DNA of 64,000 bases from Grimontia hollisae CIP 101886 (lineage in GTDB: Bacteria > Pseudomonadota > Gammaproteobacteria > Enterobacterales > Vibrionaceae), in NCBI RefSeq assembly GCF_000176515.1, contig NZ_ADAQ01000010.1, forward strand, positions 124,001-188,000, given 5' to 3'. A model generated the notes under the pieces. It had not been told where the DNA came from, did no database searches, and worked only from the letters and a program-made list of their open reading frames with translations. How positions within the stretch are numbered: position 1 is the first letter of the stretch; each line of letters starts with the position of its first letter. Shown piece by piece: positions 52,921 to 63,226 of the stretch. Made by a program: the position numbers and the translations under genes.

Positions 52921-54414
52921 CTATTTCATATTACGTGCTACCGATGTAATATCCTTGATTAACGGCCACAATTTTTCCAAATCTAAGTGCGCTTCAAGCG
53001 TATCAGCCAACACATCCAGGCTTCTTTGTTTTTCTTTCGCTAAATCAATGTGTTTTGCATCAGATAAGCCTGCCCAATCCAAGATAAGCGCAAGGGCTTC
53101 TGGCGAATCAAACACCCCATGCCAATAGGTACCAAAGACATTATTGTCCGCATTAATGAGCCCATCACTCCCTTGATCGCACGTGATAGGTCTCACACCT
53201 TTTGCTGCCGTTACACCCATGTGAATCTCATATCCCGTGACTATGCTCACCTTGTTATTCAACGTGAGCTGCCCACATTTCTGGGTGAGCACTTTCTCTT
53301 TTTCTATGACTGTCGACGCATTCAGATATCCCAGTCCCTGGGCTTCATGCGTTCTTCCTTCGAGCCCCAGAGGATCAGCGATGCGTTTACCCAGCATTTG
53401 GTAACCGCCACATATCCCAATCACTTTTCCACCATAACGAAGATGCCTTTCTATCTGCCTGTCCCAACCATATTCGCGAAGGCTGTTGAGATCAGAAATC
53501 ACGCTCTTGCTGCCGGGAATAATAATCAGGTCACAAGGCGGTATTGCCTGCCCTGGCGGAGCATACTGGAGATTCACCTGAGGATGGGCGCGCAATGCAT
53601 CAAAATCCGTATGGTTGCTAATCCTTGGCAAAACAGGGACCACAACATTCAACACCTCTTTGTCTGTATCAATAGGCTGCTGACTGGTATCAACCGCATC
53701 TTCCGCATCGAGCATTAGCCCTTGCAAGTAAGGAATAACACCCAATACTGGTTTACCCGTCTTTTCCTCCAGCCACGCCAGTCCGGGTTCCAACAGCTTG
53801 ATATCTCCCCTGAACCGGTTTATCACAAAGCCCACAACGCGATCTCTTTCTGACGGTGACAAGCAATCCAGCGTACCAACCAGATGCGCAAAGACACCGC
53901 CACGATCAATGTCTGCCACAATGATCACTGGCACATCCGCTTCTTCAGCAAACCCCATATTGGCGATGTCATTCTCCCGGAGATTGACTTCAGCAGGACT
54001 ACCAGCCCCTTCAATCAACACACAGTCATATTCAGACGCCAGAATTGAAAAGGATTCCATAACTGGCGGCATGGCAAATGCCTTATAAGATTGGAAACCG
54101 ATCGCATCCATGGCACCAACCGCTTTCCCCTGAACAATCACCTGGGCAGCACAATCTGAGCTTGGCTTCAACAAGATAGGATTCATGTGGACACTTGGTG
54201 CGATACCGCAGGCAAGTGCCTGAAAGGCCTGCGCCCTGCCGATTTCTCCCCCATCTTTTGTGACAGCACTGTTGAGTGCCATGTTTTGTGGTTTGAAAGG
54301 GGCAACCTTGACCCCCCGGCGGGCAAGTAAACGGCACAGCCCAGCGACAATAACGCTTTTACCGGCATCTGAAGTCGTACCCTGAACCATCAGCGCTTTT
54401 GAGGTAGATAACAT
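52921..54414 (-). CDS. cobQ: Adenosylcobyric acid synthase (glutamine-hydrolysing)
   Basis: The 497-residue protein has an N-terminal ATPase domain with [20 protein letters not shown] (P-loop-like), [13 protein letters not shown] and [21 protein letters not shown]. Its class I glutamine amidotransferase domain (about 255-440) has [11 protein letters not shown] and the nucleophile Cys in [10 protein letters not shown], with His in YWHGVFDS. It amidates adenosylcobyrinic acid diamide at four side chains during B12 synthesis. ATG at 54414 precedes the family N-terminus; the upstream in-frame part is hydrophobic and unlikely. It stands alone here; no cobalamin riboswitch was seen upstream. Confidence 0.95.
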   Translation of the reverse strand: MLSTSKALMVQGTTSDAGKSVIVAGLCRLLARRGVKVAPFKPQNMALNSAVTKDGGEIGRAQAFQALACGIAPSVHMNPILLKPSSDCAAQVIVQGKAVGAMDAIGFQSYKAFAMPPVMESFSILASEYDCVLIEGAGSPAEVNLRENDIANMGFAEEADVPVIIVADIDRGGVFAHLVGTLDCLSPSERDRVVGFVINRFRGDIKLLEPGLAWLEEKTGKPVLGVIPYLQGLMLDAEDAVDTSQQPIDTDKEVLNVVVPVLPRISNHTDFDALRAHPQVNLQYAPPGQAIPPCDLIIIPGSKSVISDLNSLREYGWDRQIERHLRYGGKVIGICGGYQMLGKRIADPLGLEGRTHEAQGLGYLNASTVIEKEKVLTQKCGQLTLNNKVSIVTGYEIHMGVTAAKGVRPITCDQGSDGLINADNNVFGTYWHGVFDSPEALALILDWAGLSDAKHIDLAKEKQRSLDVLADTLEAHLDLEKLWPLIKDITSVARNMK

Positions 54415-54665
54415 GAAAATATTCCAAAGAAAGAATAGGAATATCCCCAGCAACCTGAAGGTATTGGTTTTCAGATTGTGTGGGGATAAACGTTGATCTG
54501 GACTGCAAAGATATCACAGCGATTACAAAAAAATGCTAAGCCAAGCATTTGAGAGTAATTAGTTTGTAATGATCGTCAAAGTTATTTGAATCGTTACTAA
54601 AGTTTTCGTGTAGCAAGCCATACACTTTCTCGTATCACATTCAAAAACTTGCTGCAGGGAACGCT

Positions 54666-55217
54666 GTGAAAAATTCAAGAACATCATGTGCCATCAACGT
54701 GATTGTTACCACACTGGGGTTGACGTCCGCTGCTGCTATGGCGACAAACTTTAATTACACCAACCTTGAAGTAGGTTTTACTGGCAACCCTTCTGGTCTT
54801 GGCGCAACGGGTCGGATGGCTTTCATGGATGGCGCGCATTTTATCGCCAATGCAAGCAGTCAGTTTGAAGGTGACTGGTTAGCATCTGGTGGTGTGGGGT
54901 TTCACGCACCTGTCAATGAGTTTATCGACATTCATGGTGATGCACGCGTTTATTCGGTGAAGTTTCCCGAAGACGATAAACATGATTGGGGTGATCTGGC
55001 TTATGGCGTAAATGTCGGCGCCAAAGCGTGGGTACTTCCCCAAATTGAAGCAAACCTGTTAGTCGGCCAAGTTGCATTTGATTCAGACGACACACGCTCA
55101 GTTGTCGAACTGGGTAGTCGATTCCATTCAACCGAGATCCTTTCTGTCGGGGCGACTTACCGCGCTAACGGCCTGTACAAAGAACAATTTTATTTTGATG
55201 TCCTGTTCAACTTTTAA
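54666..55217 (+). CDS. Small secreted, probably beta-barrel outer-membrane protein
   Basis: The 183-residue protein has a signal-like N-terminus (hydrophobic INVIVTTLGLTSAAAMA). A body of alternating short strands and a C-terminal Phe (YFDVLFNF) suggest an eight-stranded outer-membrane beta-barrel. Strands such as FIDIHGDARVYSVKF and LSVGATYRANGLYKEQFYFDV support this. No family is recognised. The start is GTG at 54666 with AGGGA six bases upstream. It is divergent from cobQ and convergent with an AraC-type regulator. Confidence 0.72.
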   Translation: MKNSRTSCAINVIVTTLGLTSAAAMATNFNYTNLEVGFTGNPSGLGATGRMAFMDGAHFIANASSQFEGDWLASGGVGFHAPVNEFIDIHGDARVYSVKFPEDDKHDWGDLAYGVNVGAKAWVLPQIEANLLVGQVAFDSDDTRSVVELGSRFHSTEILSVGATYRANGLYKEQFYFDVLFNF

Positions 55218-55278
55218 CGCCAAATACCGGACACCGTTTAACCATGCTGGAGCAGGCCTCTCACTCAGGCTGTTTTCT

Positions 55279-56160
55279 TTATTCTATGGTAGTGACCATG
55301 GTTCTGGCTTCACTTGGAGTCACGCCAAAATAGCGTTTAAATTCACGACTAAATTGAGACGGACTGCTGTAACCCACGCCATAACAGACTTCCGCAACCT
55401 GATACCCGACTGACAACATCGACCGTGCCTTGTGCAAGCGCAGAGACTTTACATACTGCATTGGGGAAACTGTTGTGACTTGCTTGAAATGATCATGCAA
55501 AGTGGAAGCACTCATTCCAGCGACACTTGCAATTTCTTCAATGGTAAGGTTTCGCTCAAAGTTCTGCTCAATATAGTGAACGACGGGAGCAATACGGTTC
55601 GCACCGGTATGATTGCTAACACAGTTGCGGAGCAGGCCGCCCCCAGGTCCTTTAAGCACTGCATAGTAAAGTTCACGACAAATCGACGGTGCCAGGATCT
55701 CCTTGTCCATTTCATCATTCAATAGCCCTAACAGACGGGAAGCGATATTGGATATCTCTGGCGTTATAGGCGCTGACTGTGTAAATCCGCTTTGAGGAGC
55801 AGAATACATCTCTTTTTGCCATCGCGTCATTTCCATCATCAATTGCCCAACCATCTGTTGGTCGATGTTCAGACTGAACCCCACATACGGGTGACTGTCA
55901 GTCACATCCAGTAGACTTGCTTCAACTGGCCGTGTCACCGAATTAATTAAATAGGAATCAGCGCTGTAAACATACGCTTGCTGACCCGTCGCGACACGTT
56001 TTTTGGCTTGCAGGACGAAGCATATGGACGGTTGCAATACGATGGGCATCAGAACAATCGGACTCTGGCTTGCGTACAGTTTTAAACCCGGAATATCCGT
56101 CTGCCATTTACCCGTCGCCTTTTCAAAAACGTTTCTTGCCAGTTCAGTTATAAAATCCAT
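55279..56160 (-). CDS. AraC-family transcriptional regulator
   Basis: The 293-residue regulator has an AraC_N-type ligand-sensing domain (about 20-170, PIVLMPIVLQPSICFVLQAKKRV and YLINSVTRPVEASLLDVT) and a C-terminal double HTH (about 195-290, LTIEEIASVAGMSASTLHDHFKQVT, SVGYQVAEVCYGVGYSSPSQFSREFKRYFGVTP). AraC_N regulators of this type often sit beside aldehyde or alcohol oxidoreductases. It is divergent from the molybdo-hydroxylase genes across 266 bases, making it the likely controller of them. Confidence 0.92.
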   Translation of the reverse strand: MDFITELARNVFEKATGKWQTDIPGLKLYASQSPIVLMPIVLQPSICFVLQAKKRVATGQQAYVYSADSYLINSVTRPVEASLLDVTDSHPYVGFSLNIDQQMVGQLMMEMTRWQKEMYSAPQSGFTQSAPITPEISNIASRLLGLLNDEMDKEILAPSICRELYYAVLKGPGGGLLRNCVSNHTGANRIAPVVHYIEQNFERNLTIEEIASVAGMSASTLHDHFKQVTTVSPMQYVKSLRLHKARSMLSVGYQVAEVCYGVGYSSPSQFSREFKRYFGVTPSEARTMVTTIE

Positions 56161-56426
56161 TGCTTATACATATGCCTCCTGGTTGCTTGAGTTTTCAACG
56201 CTCGTAGGATAATGACACTAAATAAGCATATAGATTGATACAGATTTGAAATTCCGGACTTTTAGGCAAGAACTCTGGAACATCTCGATAACATAACCCC
56301 TAAAAATACGCCCATAGTAACAATAACTGATACAAAGCAGGGGAAAAGGCCGGGTCTCATTTTTCCCTTTTTGTCGCAGTAAATTATGTCATTACGCTGC
56401 CGATTCAAGCCAGGAAGGAGACTACT

Positions 56427-56891
56427 ATGAGCGTATCCGTCAATATTAACGGACAGGACTATGAGCTCGAAGTGCCCGCTGACACACCGCTACTTTGGGC
56501 ACTTCGAGACAACCTTATGCTGACAGGAACCAAGTTTGGATGCGGCATCGCACAATGCGGAGCCTGCACGGTTCATATAGGTGGCCAACCGATTCGCTCC
56601 TGCGTAACCCCCGTCTCGGCGGTAGCAGGACAGAACATCACCACCATTGAAGGCATTGAATCAAAAGCAGCAAAAGCCATTCAGGCGGCATGGGAAGATA
56701 TCCAGGTTCCCCAGTGCGGTTACTGTCAGTCAGGGCAAATCATGGCTGCCAGTGCTTTACTCACCAACAACCCAGCTCCGACTGATGCAGACATTGATGC
56801 AGCCATGAATGGCAATATCTGCCGTTGCGCGACCTATGTACGCATTCGTGAAGCGATTAAACAAGCCGCCACTGAACTGAAACAGGGATAG
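56427..56891 (+). CDS. [2Fe-2S] subunit of a molybdo-hydroxylase (IorA-like)
   Basis: The 154-residue ferredoxin-like subunit has the plant-type cluster [12 protein letters not shown] with a fourth Cys in IRSCVTP. The second cluster appears in [10 protein letters not shown] and [14 protein letters not shown]. It matches the small subunit of isoquinoline 1-oxidoreductase/aldehyde dehydrogenase types and passes electrons from the molybdenum site. Its gene ends four bases before the large-subunit gene. AGGAGA precedes the ATG. Confidence 0.94.
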   Translation: MSVSVNINGQDYELEVPADTPLLWALRDNLMLTGTKFGCGIAQCGACTVHIGGQPIRSCVTPVSAVAGQNITTIEGIESKAAKAIQAAWEDIQVPQCGYCQSGQIMAASALLTNNPAPTDADIDAAMNGNICRCATYVRIREAIKQAATELKQG

Positions 56892-56895
56892 AACC

Positions 56896-59100
56896 ATGCG
56901 CGATTTTCTGAACGGTTATGTGCCTGAAGAGGCTTTATTAAAAAATACTACACAGTCAGGCACCAGTCGCCGCAACTTTATCAAACTGATGTCTACCGCA
57001 GGTGCAGGGTTAACTTTGGGCGTTCACCTACCTTCTGTTGCTGCTGGTGATAAAGAAACAGCCGGCACCTCTTTCGTACCAAACGCCTTCGTGCGTGTAG
57101 GATCTGACGACACGGTCACCATCTTGATAAAGCACTTAGACATGGGGCAGGGTATCACTACCGGCTTGGCCACGATTGCGGCCGATGAACTCGATGCCGA
57201 CTGGAGCAAGGTCACCACTGAAGCCGCCCCCGCAAACGCCAATCAATACAATAACCTGCTTTTTGGTCCTGTTCAGGGAACCGGCGGTAGTACGGCGATA
57301 GCCAACTCCTTTATGCAATTACGAATGGCAGGAGCAAAAGCAAAAGCCATGTTGATTAATGCTGCTGCGAAAGTATGGGAAGTGTCGCCATCTGAAATAA
57401 TGACCAGTAGCAACACACTCTCACACAATGCATCTGGAAAGTCGGCCAGTTATGGCGAAATGGCCGAACTTGCTGCATTGCAAACTGTCCCCTCTGATGA
57501 GCAGGTCACCCTGAAAACCCCTGAGCAGTTCACGATCATCGGCAAAACAGGTACCTTGCGTAAAGATCAAGGGAAAAGCAACGGTACGGCCACTTTCACG
57601 CAAGACGTACAACTTGAAGGGATGCTGACCGCGGTTGTCGCCCATCCCCCAGCGTTTGGCGCACAAGTGGTGTCATTTAATGCAACGACAGCGAAACAAT
57701 CTCCCGGAGTTGTCGATGTGGTTCAAATTCCAAATGGCGTCGCTGTTATCGCGAAAGACTTTTGGAGTGCGAAAACCGGCCGTGACAAGTTGACGATAGA
57801 GTGGGCTCGCTCTGCATTCAACAAAAGCACCGAGCAACTTAAAAAAGAGTACACAGCGTTAGCACAACGCCCCGGCCAGCCTGCACGCAACGAAGGTGAT
57901 GCTAACAAAGTACTCGGCGCTTCCGACGATGTTATCGAGGCCACCTACTACTTCCCCTACCTTGCCCACGCGCCAATGGAACCTATGAACTGTGTGGTAT
58001 TGGTTGGTGATGGTAAGGCTGAGCTTTGGTATGGCGCACAGCTTCAAACTATCGACCAGTATGCCGTCGCCAAAGTACTTGGTATCAAGCCGGAAAATGT
58101 CACTATCAATACCCTGTTTGCCGGTGGCAGTTTTGGGCGTCGTGGCAACCCCCACTCGGACTACGTCGTTGAAGCCACCATGATTGCAAAAGCAAAACCA
58201 GGGGTTCCCGTTAAGTTGGTTTGGACACGTGAAGACGACATGCAGGCAGGCTATTACCGTCCAATGTACGTTCACAAGATCCGTGGTGCGGTTGATGCTG
58301 ATGGCAACCTTTCAGCATGGGAGCAACGCATTGTTGGGCAGTCAATTGCGGCAGGAACGGCCTTTGAGCAGTTTATGGTAAAAGATGGTGTGGACTCCTC
58401 CTCTGTTGAAGGCGCATCAACACTGCCCTACGCCATTCCCAACCTTGCCGTTGAACTGCATACCGTTCAACAACCTGTCCCGGTTGTTTGGTGGCGCTCT
58501 GTCGGACATACGCACAACGCGTTTTCTACTGAAACCTTCTTTGACGAACTGGCACATAAAGCAGGGAAAGATCCCGTCGAATTGCGCCGTGCGCTCCTCA
58601 AAAACCATCCCCGTCATCTCGGTGTGTTAAACCTAGCCGTAGAGAAATCCGATTGGGGTAAGCCACTTGCGAAAGGGAAAGGCAGAGGTGTGGCCGTTCA
58701 TGAATCGTTCCGTACCTTTGTGGCTCAGGTAGTAGAAGTGACCGTTGAAAACGGTCAGATCACGGTTGATCGCGTGGTGTGCGCAGTGGACTGTGGTGTT
58801 GCAATCAATCCGGATATCATCAAAACACAAATGCAAGGCGGGATCGGTTTTGGACTATCACCTGCCCTTGTCAGTGAAATTACGCTGCAAAACGGTGCAA
58901 CCGTCCAGTCAAACTTCCACGATTATCAGGTGCTCCGGGAGATGCAAATGCCGGAGATAGAGGTTCACATTGTGCCATCTGCGGAACCACCAACTGGCGT
59001 TGGTGAGCCAGGCACGCCCCCCATCGCACCTGCCGTTGCAAACGCTGTATTTGCGGCAACCGGTAAGCGGCTTTACGACTTACCAATGAAAATGTCGTAA
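56896..59100 (+). CDS. Molybdopterin-binding large subunit with Tat signal (IorB-like)
   Basis: The 734-residue xanthine-dehydrogenase-family subunit has an N-terminal twin-arginine signal ([20 protein letters not shown], residues about 23-42). It therefore folds with cofactor in the cytoplasm and is exported, probably with the Fe-S subunit. Molybdopterin-binding segments include [41 protein letters not shown] and the C-terminal [20 protein letters not shown], whose Glu is the likely catalytic base. IorAB-type enzymes hydroxylate aldehydes or N-heterocycles; the substrate is unknown. No FAD subunit is encoded, so a cytochrome may accept the electrons. Confidence 0.93.
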   Translation: MRDFLNGYVPEEALLKNTTQSGTSRRNFIKLMSTAGAGLTLGVHLPSVAAGDKETAGTSFVPNAFVRVGSDDTVTILIKHLDMGQGITTGLATIAADELDADWSKVTTEAAPANANQYNNLLFGPVQGTGGSTAIANSFMQLRMAGAKAKAMLINAAAKVWEVSPSEIMTSSNTLSHNASGKSASYGEMAELAALQTVPSDEQVTLKTPEQFTIIGKTGTLRKDQGKSNGTATFTQDVQLEGMLTAVVAHPPAFGAQVVSFNATTAKQSPGVVDVVQIPNGVAVIAKDFWSAKTGRDKLTIEWARSAFNKSTEQLKKEYTALAQRPGQPARNEGDANKVLGASDDVIEATYYFPYLAHAPMEPMNCVVLVGDGKAELWYGAQLQTIDQYAVAKVLGIKPENVTINTLFAGGSFGRRGNPHSDYVVEATMIAKAKPGVPVKLVWTREDDMQAGYYRPMYVHKIRGAVDADGNLSAWEQRIVGQSIAAGTAFEQFMVKDGVDSSSVEGASTLPYAIPNLAVELHTVQQPVPVVWWRSVGHTHNAFSTETFFDELAHKAGKDPVELRRALLKNHPRHLGVLNLAVEKSDWGKPLAKGKGRGVAVHESFRTFVAQVVEVTVENGQITVDRVVCAVDCGVAINPDIIKTQMQGGIGFGLSPALVSEITLQNGATVQSNFHDYQVLREMQMPEIEVHIVPSAEPPTGVGEPGTPPIAPAVANAVFAATGKRLYDLPMKMS

Positions 59101-59133
59101 ACGTTCAGGCTGGGTAAGTAAAAAGGAAAGGAA

Positions 59134-60156
59134 ATGTCAAACCATCTACTGTACTTGTTGGATCAGTGGTCTCCGGACAAAGATAACGCCGAATGGGTAC
59201 TCGGAACCGTCTTTGAAACGAAGGGGCCCTGCTATCGAAAAGCCGGTGCAATGATGCTTTTCAGCAGTCTTGGGCAACAACTTGGTATGTTGAGTGGCGG
59301 ATGTCTGGAGTCAGACATCCAGCGCCATGCCAAGAAAGTCATGATGACAGGAGAAGCCTGTACCCTGACCTATGACAGTCAGGATGAAGACGATCTTTCC
59401 TTTCAACTTGGTATAGGCTGCGGTGGCACCGTTCATATCATGCTGCAACCTGTTAACGCCAATAATCGCTATCTGCTGTTGGATAAAATCCATGAAGCGC
59501 TCAAACAACGTCAGTGCGGATACTACTATCAAATGATCGCCAAAAACGGGAGTAACATTGAAGCAAACTACTTACCTTCAGGGCGAATCCACCAGTACAT
59601 GGCCGACAAACACACCATTGGCGAGAGCATTGAAGAAGGTGAGCAGACCTGGCTGAAAACCTATATACAGCCGCCTGTACATTTGCTTGTTTGCGGTGGC
59701 GGTTATGATGCCAGGCCGATTGTTGCGCTTGCGCACCAGCTGGGTTGGCAAGTCACCTTATGGGACCCACGGCCTGCGAATGCAAGAAGGGACTATTTTC
59801 CTCTGGCAAACGCCATCATCCGTTCTGAACCAGCGTCTTTGGGGCAGTATTGTCATGATTTTTACGTCGATGCAGCTATCGTGATGACACATAACATCTC
59901 GCTTGATGCCTCCGTGCTCAAAGCACTCAAGTCAACCCGTTTGACTTACATTGCATTACTTGGCCCATCGCACCGAAAAGAAGATGTTCTTCAAATTGCA
60001 GAGCTACACGAGTCACATTTATCGTGCAAACTTGCAGGGCCGGCAGGCTTGCAACTCGGAGCAGCATTGCCAGAAGGGATCGGACTTTCTATTCTGTCTG
60101 AATGCATGGCAGCACTTAACGATGCCGATGCCAACTCATTTAGTGGAATAATATAA
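59134..60156 (+). CDS. XdhC/CoxI-family molybdoenzyme maturation factor
   Basis: The 340-residue protein has an N-terminal XdhC/CoxI domain (VLGTVFETKGPCYRKAGAMML, GMLSGGCLESDIQRHA, LGIGCGGTVHIML) and a C-terminal Rossmann domain (HLLVCGGGYDARPIVALAHQLGW, VMTHNISLDASVLKAL, GPSHRKEDV). XdhC proteins bind molybdenum cofactor and insert its sulfurated form into xanthine-dehydrogenase-type enzymes. Its gene follows the large subunit by 33 bases and precedes a MocA-like gene by two bases, so it matures the enzyme encoded just upstream. Confidence 0.93.
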   Translation: MSNHLLYLLDQWSPDKDNAEWVLGTVFETKGPCYRKAGAMMLFSSLGQQLGMLSGGCLESDIQRHAKKVMMTGEACTLTYDSQDEDDLSFQLGIGCGGTVHIMLQPVNANNRYLLLDKIHEALKQRQCGYYYQMIAKNGSNIEANYLPSGRIHQYMADKHTIGESIEEGEQTWLKTYIQPPVHLLVCGGGYDARPIVALAHQLGWQVTLWDPRPANARRDYFPLANAIIRSEPASLGQYCHDFYVDAAIVMTHNISLDASVLKALKSTRLTYIALLGPSHRKEDVLQIAELHESHLSCKLAGPAGLQLGAALPEGIGLSILSECMAALNDADANSFSGII

Positions 60157-60158
60157 GA

Positions 60159-60767
60159 ATGATAAAACTTGCCGCAGTAATACTCGCTGCAGGCCGCGCT
60201 TCCCGATTCAAGCAATGCAAAGCACTAGCAGAAATTAATGGCGCACCGCTTATCAGCTTCCCCATCAATGCGGCTGCTGCGATCACCAAAGACATCTTTA
60301 TCACCACGGGTTTTTGGCACAAAGAATTGGAGAGTGCCTGTCAGAAACACAACTGGCCTGCAAGAATACTCTATATCGACACATGGGAAGAAGGCATTGG
60401 CAGCGTGATCTCTTCCGTTACCGGGAAGCTTGAAAAAGAGTATGACGCGATTCTTTTTATGCTGGCGGATCAACCCGCGGTGAGCAGCGACAATGTAGCG
60501 CTGCTTTGGAAAGTGTTTATCGAACACATCAACGATGCGGTTTGTTGCCAATATCACGACACTATCGGTGTTCCTGCTATTGCGTCTAACACCCTGTTTG
60601 AAGAATTAAAAATGCTGGAAGGCGAGTCGGGAGCCAAGTATTTACTCAATAATGGAAAACATGTGGTTAACGTGGTCGCGATTGATCAATGTCATATTGA
60701 TATCGACACTCAGGAAGATCTCGATAATTACGTGCATTATCTCAATCACATGGCGTCACTTTGGTAG
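60159..60767 (+). CDS. mocA: MocA-like molybdenum cofactor cytidylyltransferase
   Basis: The 202-residue NTP-transferase-fold protein has LAAVILAAGRASRFKQCKAL (LAAGxSxR motif), the divalent-metal-binding LMLADQPAVSSDNV, and HDTIGVPAIASNTLFEEL. MocA converts Mo-molybdopterin and CTP to the cytosine-dinucleotide cofactor used by many bacterial hydroxylases. It is last in the AraC-regulated unit, consistent with the large subunit requiring that cofactor form. An 11-base hairpin (CACATGGCGTC/GACGCCATGTG, 60747-60779) spans its stop and probably ends transcription without a T-run. Confidence 0.9.
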   Translation: MIKLAAVILAAGRASRFKQCKALAEINGAPLISFPINAAAAITKDIFITTGFWHKELESACQKHNWPARILYIDTWEEGIGSVISSVTGKLEKEYDAILFMLADQPAVSSDNVALLWKVFIEHINDAVCCQYHDTIGVPAIASNTLFEELKMLEGESGAKYLLNNGKHVVNVVAIDQCHIDIDTQEDLDNYVHYLNHMASLW

Positions 60768-60779
60768 CGACGCCATGTG
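60747..60779. repeat. Hairpin at the 3' end of the molybdoenzyme unit
   Basis: CACATGGCGTC and GACGCCATGTG are perfect 11-base arms around 11 bases that include the mocA stop codon. It lies between convergent genes and lacks a T-run, suggesting transcript 3'-end protection or weak termination. Confidence 0.65.
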
Positions 60780-60794
60780 TTAACGAAAAAATGG

Positions 60795-62342
60795 TTAGCC
60801 GAACACCTTTTCACCATTGGCTTCCATTTCTTCACTGACAGGTTGCATTTTCACCAGAGTAATGGGGGCAGAGATCAGCGTCGTGGCTATCAGCAAGGAA
60901 ACCGGAACAGCGGTGATCACAATAAAAGATTGCAACGCAGCAAGTCCACCATTCCCGGCCATCAACAAGACAGCAGCAACAATGCCCAGCAGCAACGCCC
61001 AAAACAACCTGTTGTATTTCGACGGAGTCGAATCCTCAGATGTCACGACAGCAATAGAGTAAGCCATGGAATCACCGGTCGTCGCAACGAAGGTCGTCGT
61101 CAGGATCAAAAATGCCGGCACCAAAATCAGCTGAAGTGGCAACTGTTGCAAGGTAGCAATCAAGATACCGGGAAGCCCCGCTCCTGACATCGCATCGGAA
61201 ATCGAGCCCGGATCTGTCAGTTCAAAGAAAATGCCTGTACCACCAAGGGCCGTAAACCAAAAATTCGTCACAATGGGAGAACCGACAGCCACTGCCACCA
61301 CGAGCATACGGATACTGCGACCACGTGAGATCTTGGCAATAAAGATCGCCATCATCGGTGCGAAGCCAATAAACCAACCCCAGAAAAACCAGGTCCAGCT
61401 CGTCATCCAATCTGCACTGTTTGCTTCAATACTCATTGCAGAGAAGTTGCCAATGTAGCTGCCAAAAGCGTGGAAGAAAGAATCAAAGATGAACGATGTC
61501 GGTCCCAACACCAGCACAACCACTAGCAGGGCAAGCGCCCCCAATACATTAAGTTTTGACAGCCACTGAAGGCCTTTGTCCATGCCTGTGAATGCGGAAA
61601 GGGAATAAATCGCAACCACACCCATCAGGATAAATATCTGGGTGCCGAGTTCATTCTCTACACCAAACAAGACTTCAACACTGTAACCGAGCTGGCTGGC
61701 CAAAAAGCCAATAGGTCCGATTGTACCTGCCGCTACACCTACGATGGAACAGGCATCAACCACAGCGCCAAACCAGTGCTTTTCAAAGCGTTCACCGAAC
61801 AACGGATAAAGCAGCGCCCTTGGTCGAAGCTTCAGACCTTTTTCATAATGGGCATGCATCAACACTATTGTCGCCAGCGTACCCAACACGGCCCAAGCTA
61901 AAAACCCCCAGTGGAGGAAACTCTGGCTCAGCGCAGCTGTTACTGCTGCCAGACTGTTTTCATCAACACCATCATATGCAGGAGACGGTGACATAAAGTG
62001 ATAAACAGGCTCGGCAGCCGACCAAAATACACCGCCCCCCGCGAGAAGCGTACACATAATCATCGCAATCCAGCGGAATGCACTGATATCTGGCTTGGAT
62101 TGCTTACCCAACTTCATCCCACCATATGGAGAGACAGCAACAAGGAGCGCTAACGCCAGGTTTGCCACCATTAGCCATTGCCAGAATGTGCCAAATCCGT
62201 CTGCTGCATAACCAAACAGGGTGTTAATTGATTGGGAGAAAAGCGACATATCATACATAGCCGCAAAGAGGAACAGGGCAAAAAAGCCGATAGTCAGGGT
62301 TGAAACCAGTTTTTCGCTTTTAAATAGAGATGTAAAAATCAT
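60795..62342 (-). CDS. BCCT-family transporter
   Basis: The 515-residue membrane protein has 12 expected helices and BCCT landmarks: GVFWSAAEPVYHF, SFLHWGFLAWAVLGT, GPIGFLASQLGYSVEVLFG and WTWFFWGWFIGFAPMMAIFIAKISRGRSIRML. BCCT carriers take up choline, betaine, carnitine or similar trimethylammonium osmolytes, driven by Na+ or H+ gradients or by exchange. The Trp-rich substrate box is present but the ligand is uncertain. A choline or betaine role would suit a marine bacterium. It has no long osmosensing C-terminal tail, ending soon after the last helix. Confidence 0.93.
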   Translation of the reverse strand: MIFTSLFKSEKLVSTLTIGFFALFLFAAMYDMSLFSQSINTLFGYAADGFGTFWQWLMVANLALALLVAVSPYGGMKLGKQSKPDISAFRWIAMIMCTLLAGGGVFWSAAEPVYHFMSPSPAYDGVDENSLAAVTAALSQSFLHWGFLAWAVLGTLATIVLMHAHYEKGLKLRPRALLYPLFGERFEKHWFGAVVDACSIVGVAAGTIGPIGFLASQLGYSVEVLFGVENELGTQIFILMGVVAIYSLSAFTGMDKGLQWLSKLNVLGALALLVVVLVLGPTSFIFDSFFHAFGSYIGNFSAMSIEANSADWMTSWTWFFWGWFIGFAPMMAIFIAKISRGRSIRMLVVAVAVGSPIVTNFWFTALGGTGIFFELTDPGSISDAMSGAGLPGILIATLQQLPLQLILVPAFLILTTTFVATTGDSMAYSIAVVTSEDSTPSKYNRLFWALLLGIVAAVLLMAGNGGLAALQSFIVITAVPVSLLIATTLISAPITLVKMQPVSEEMEANGEKVFG

Positions 62343-62660
62343 TGTGCTCTCACATTGTGTGTGAGGGGCAGCACCTTAGCAGATCATATACGTGACATCC
62401 ATCACTTTTCATTGAAATCTAATCTTTACCTTGTCATTTTCATACTTGCCCGACACACAGAAAATAACCATAAGCCTTTGTATTTACATAAAATAAAAGG
62501 CGTTCGGTAAAACATCATTCCGCTTAGAGCACAGAAAATACTTTGCACAATAAACAACCCAGTAAACAGTAGCCTGCCTCAAGCCCAGAATGCATTCCCC
62601 CGCCTGTCAAAAATACCAATCCCCCAGGTATTGATAGAAATCCGGTCGTGCATTTCGGTT
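62343..62660. other. Gene-free gap with a candidate terminator
   Basis: About 318 AT-rich bases upstream of the BCCT gene and downstream of the small unknown gene. On the minus strand AATACC and GGTATT with TTT (62609-62632) could terminate the small gene. Nothing else stands out. Confidence 0.45.
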
Positions 62661-63092
62661 TCAGGCTTGTTCTGCGCGCTGTTTTTTGGACTTGGAATAG
62701 GTATCTACAATCTGTTTGTGGAGTGAGGTAGCCGCACGGACCAGACGAGGATGAAGTTGCACTTCACGATTCTCAATCAGAGTCTTATTGTAGCTGATCA
62801 CCGATGCAGTCAAACATGCCGCCACCTTAATCTGACCTAATTTATGTGCATACATCGCCGTTTTGATTGCCATATATGCGTGCTGGTCATTTTTCTTATA
62901 ACTTTGAACTGCAAAACGCTCAAACCGCAAAAAGTCCTTGAGGTAAGACAGGTGAATACGGGTAACATGTTTGTCATAGTATTCTTGAAATTTGCTGTAG
63001 CTGCCTGAGCGGTTGGCTTGCATGAGCTTTTTAACCCACTCCGTCGACTTGAGTGTTTCTTTCTTAAACAAGCCGCTTAGCCATGCAAACAT
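62661..63092 (-). CDS. Protein of unknown function (143 aa, basic, helical)
   Basis: The 143-residue protein begins MFAWLSGLFKKETLKSTEWVKKL and is rich in Lys, Tyr, His and Ala. It is mainly helical in appearance (SKFQEYYDKHVTRIHLSYLK, QHAYMAIKTAMYAHKLGQIK), with a basic C-terminus (KSKKQRAEQA). The short hydrophobic N-terminus could be an amphipathic anchor but is not a clear signal peptide. No family is recognised. It lies downstream of modC on the same strand, separated by about 130 bases. Confidence 0.72.
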   Translation of the reverse strand: MFAWLSGLFKKETLKSTEWVKKLMQANRSGSYSKFQEYYDKHVTRIHLSYLKDFLRFERFAVQSYKKNDQHAYMAIKTAMYAHKLGQIKVAACLTASVISYNKTLIENREVQLHPRLVRAATSLHKQIVDTYSKSKKQRAEQA

Positions 63093-63226
63093 TTCTCTCT
63101 CCTACTCTTCCTTACGGGCCTCTACTCAAAAGGTGTTGATGTCATCGACACCAACTAAAAACATGTCATGCGGTAAAAGGCCCAAAGATTCTACTTTAGT
63201 TTGCAATGGGATATGCAAATAATTTA

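Noticed and set aside
53119..53718. Plus-strand 199-codon frame
   Set aside because: It is antisense to cobQ; the cobQ motifs explain the open frame.
54415..54665. Cobalamin riboswitch upstream of cobQ
   Set aside because: No GCCACTG box or matching structure was found on the minus strand.
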